NCBI GenBank assembly: GCA_910586955.1
Contig: CAJUMM010000136.1
Span: forward strand, 1 to 5,324
DNA length: 5,324 nt
DNA from: an uncultured Lachnospiraceae bacterium
Lineage (GTDB): Bacteria > Bacillota > Clostridia > Lachnospirales > Lachnospiraceae
Direction: 5' to 3'
The notes beneath the pieces were generated by a model, which had not been told where the DNA came from, did not search any database, and saw only the letters and a list, made by a program, of their open reading frames with translations. Shown piece after piece: positions 4,445-5,324 of the stretch (positions within the stretch are counted from its first letter, which is position 1; each line of letters opens with the position of its first letter). A program made the position numbers and the translations under genes.

Positions 4445-5324
4445 TTAAAAACTCCTTCCCGAGAGTGCGGCGTAAGCCTTTAACTCCCTGGCCAGCTCAT
4501 CGAACTGGGCAAAGGTCAGGGACTGGGGGCCGTCGGAGAGTGCACAGGCAGGATTGTTGTGGACTTCAATCATCAAGCCGTCCGCCCCTGCGGCTACGGC
4601 GCACTTGGCCAGAGGCGCTACGTAGGCCCGCACGCCGGAAGCGTGGCTGGGATCTACAATCACCGGAAGATGGGTTTTGGACTTGAGAACGGGAACTGCG
4701 CTGATATCCAGGGTGTTCCGGGTGGCAGTCTCGTAGGTGCGGATGCCCCGCTCACACAAAACCACATTGGAATTGCCCTCTGCAATGATATATTCCGCCG
4801 CATTCAGCCATTCGTCAATGGTGGAGGAAAGTCCCCGCTTTAAAAGAACCGGAATGCCGGACTGTCCCACCTGGCGGAGCAGCTGGAAATTCTGCATGTT
4901 CCGGGCTCCGATCTGGACCATGTCCACGTATTTCACTGCAGCATCCAGGGATTCTGCGCTGATGACTTCGCAGACAGTGGCAAGCCCGGTCTCTTCCTTG
5001 GCTTTCTTCATATAGCGCAGTCCTTCTTCCTCAAGCCCCTGGAAAGAGTAGGGGGAGGTCCGGGGCTTGTAGGCGCCGCCCCGCAGGAAGGTGGCTCCCG
5101 CTTTTTTCACAGACTTGGCGATAAGCAGGAGCTGTTCCTCCGATTCAATGGCGCAGGGGCCTGCCATAAGGGTGAGATTCCCGGGCCCGATGGAGGCGCC
5201 GCCCACCTGGATGGTGGTGGGGTCCGGATGGAATTTCCGGTTGCTCAGTTTATAGCTCTCCGTGATGGGAACGATCTTGTCCACATCCGGTGCAATCTCC
5301 AGGTTGGACATCTTTAAGCGGGAT
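4445..5324 (-). CDS. aroF: 3-deoxy-7-phosphoheptulonate (DAHP) synthase, class I beta type, 5' end outside window
   Basis: The enzyme condenses phosphoenolpyruvate with erythrose 4-phosphate to DAHP, the entry step of the shikimate pathway. Counting from the ATG at 5311, the TIM-barrel motifs are GPCAIES (51-57, metal Cys53), LRGGAYKPRTSPYSFQG (76-92), QIGARNMQNF (133-142), LLKRG (156-160), CERGIRTYE (186-194), DPSHASG (220-226, metal His223), MIEVH (246-250, metal Glu248) and LSDGPQSL (257-264, metal Asp259). The catalytic core is intact. The ATG at 5311 is probably internal: it has no ribosome binding site, the frame stays open to the window edge, and residues about 1-24 resemble the end of the N-terminal ferredoxin-like domain that precedes YKL-(x)2-R-x-FHP in Thermotoga-type enzymes of about 338 residues. 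The missing part would hold that domain, which mediates feedback inhibition in the Thermotoga enzyme. It is the first visible gene of the aroF-tyrA-aroA operon; the name aroF is a convention for this group. Confidence 0.93.
   Translation of the reverse strand, partial: SRLKMSNLEIAPDVDKIVPITESYKLSNRKFHPDPTTIQVGGASIGPGNLTLMAGPCAIESEEQLLLIAKSVKKAGATFLRGGAYKPRTSPYSFQGLEEEGLRYMKKAKEETGLATVCEVISAESLDAAVKYVDMVQIGARNMQNFQLLRQVGQSGIPVLLKRGLSSTIDEWLNAAEYIIAEGNSNVVLCERGIRTYETATRNTLDISAVPVLKSKTHLPVIVDPSHASGVRAYVAPLAKCAVAAGADGLMIEVHNNPACALSDGPQSLTFAQFDELARELKAYAALSGRSF
4452..4457 (-). promoter_or_regulatory. tyrA ribosome binding site embedded in the aroF 3' end
   Basis: On the minus strand AAGGAG (4457-4452) lies 8 nt before the tyrA ATG (4443-4441) and is made of the final aroF codons for Gly-Arg-Ser, just ahead of Phe and the TAA at 4447-4445. 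One base separates that stop from the tyrA start. Ribosomes finishing aroF therefore cover or free this site, so translation of the two genes is probably coupled. It also decides the tyrA start. Confidence 0.75.

Noticed and set aside
4559..5015. Plus-strand open frames across aroF and others across tyrA and aroA.
   Set aside because: They are antisense shadows in high-GC coding sequence, with no family motifs.

Overview
The window looks like chromosome from a Gram-positive anaerobe of the Clostridia, most likely Lachnospiraceae-like. This is an inference from strong GGAGG-type ribosome binding sites, a class II EPSP synthase, a beta-type (TyrA/ACT-style) aromatic gene set, and a VanZ-like protein. 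Nothing in the window fixes a genus.

Left block (1 to about 700, plus strand): an AT-rich stretch. It holds the last 41 codons of an unidentified gene ending in one membrane helix, a clear intrinsic terminator (172-204), and a KptA/Tpt1-family RNA 2'-phosphotransferase gene (267-692). The KptA protein matches the family well at both ends but lacks about 40 residues in the middle, including the segment that normally carries a catalytic arginine. By hand count 361-660 is about 33% GC, against 62-67% in sampled lines of the right block.

Middle block (about 700-2046, plus strand): a 7-bp perfect inverted repeat at 707-724 lies at the composition change. A good sigma-A-type promoter (764-793) then precedes a two-gene unit: a VanZ-like membrane protein (877-1401) and an unrecognised 207-residue acidic, mostly helical, soluble protein (1423-2046).

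Right block (2052-5324, minus strand): an aromatic amino acid operon read right to left. DAHP synthase (aroF, running off the window edge) makes the first shikimate-pathway intermediate, prephenate dehydrogenase with an ACT domain (tyrA) serves the tyrosine branch, and EPSP synthase (aroA) makes the chorismate precursor. Genes are 1 and 13 bp apart. The tyrA ribosome binding site lies inside the 3' end of aroF, and the aroA site abuts the tyrA stop codon. The operon promoter is outside the window.

The middle and right blocks converge with only 5 bp between stop codons and no convincing terminator there. Instead, a hairpin plus T-tract reading in the plus direction sits inside aroA (2429-2454), so the vanZ-unit mRNA may extend about 400 nt antisense to aroA. 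That arrangement and the shortened KptA are the two most interesting points. I saw no mobile-element gene, CRISPR array, tRNA or rRNA.
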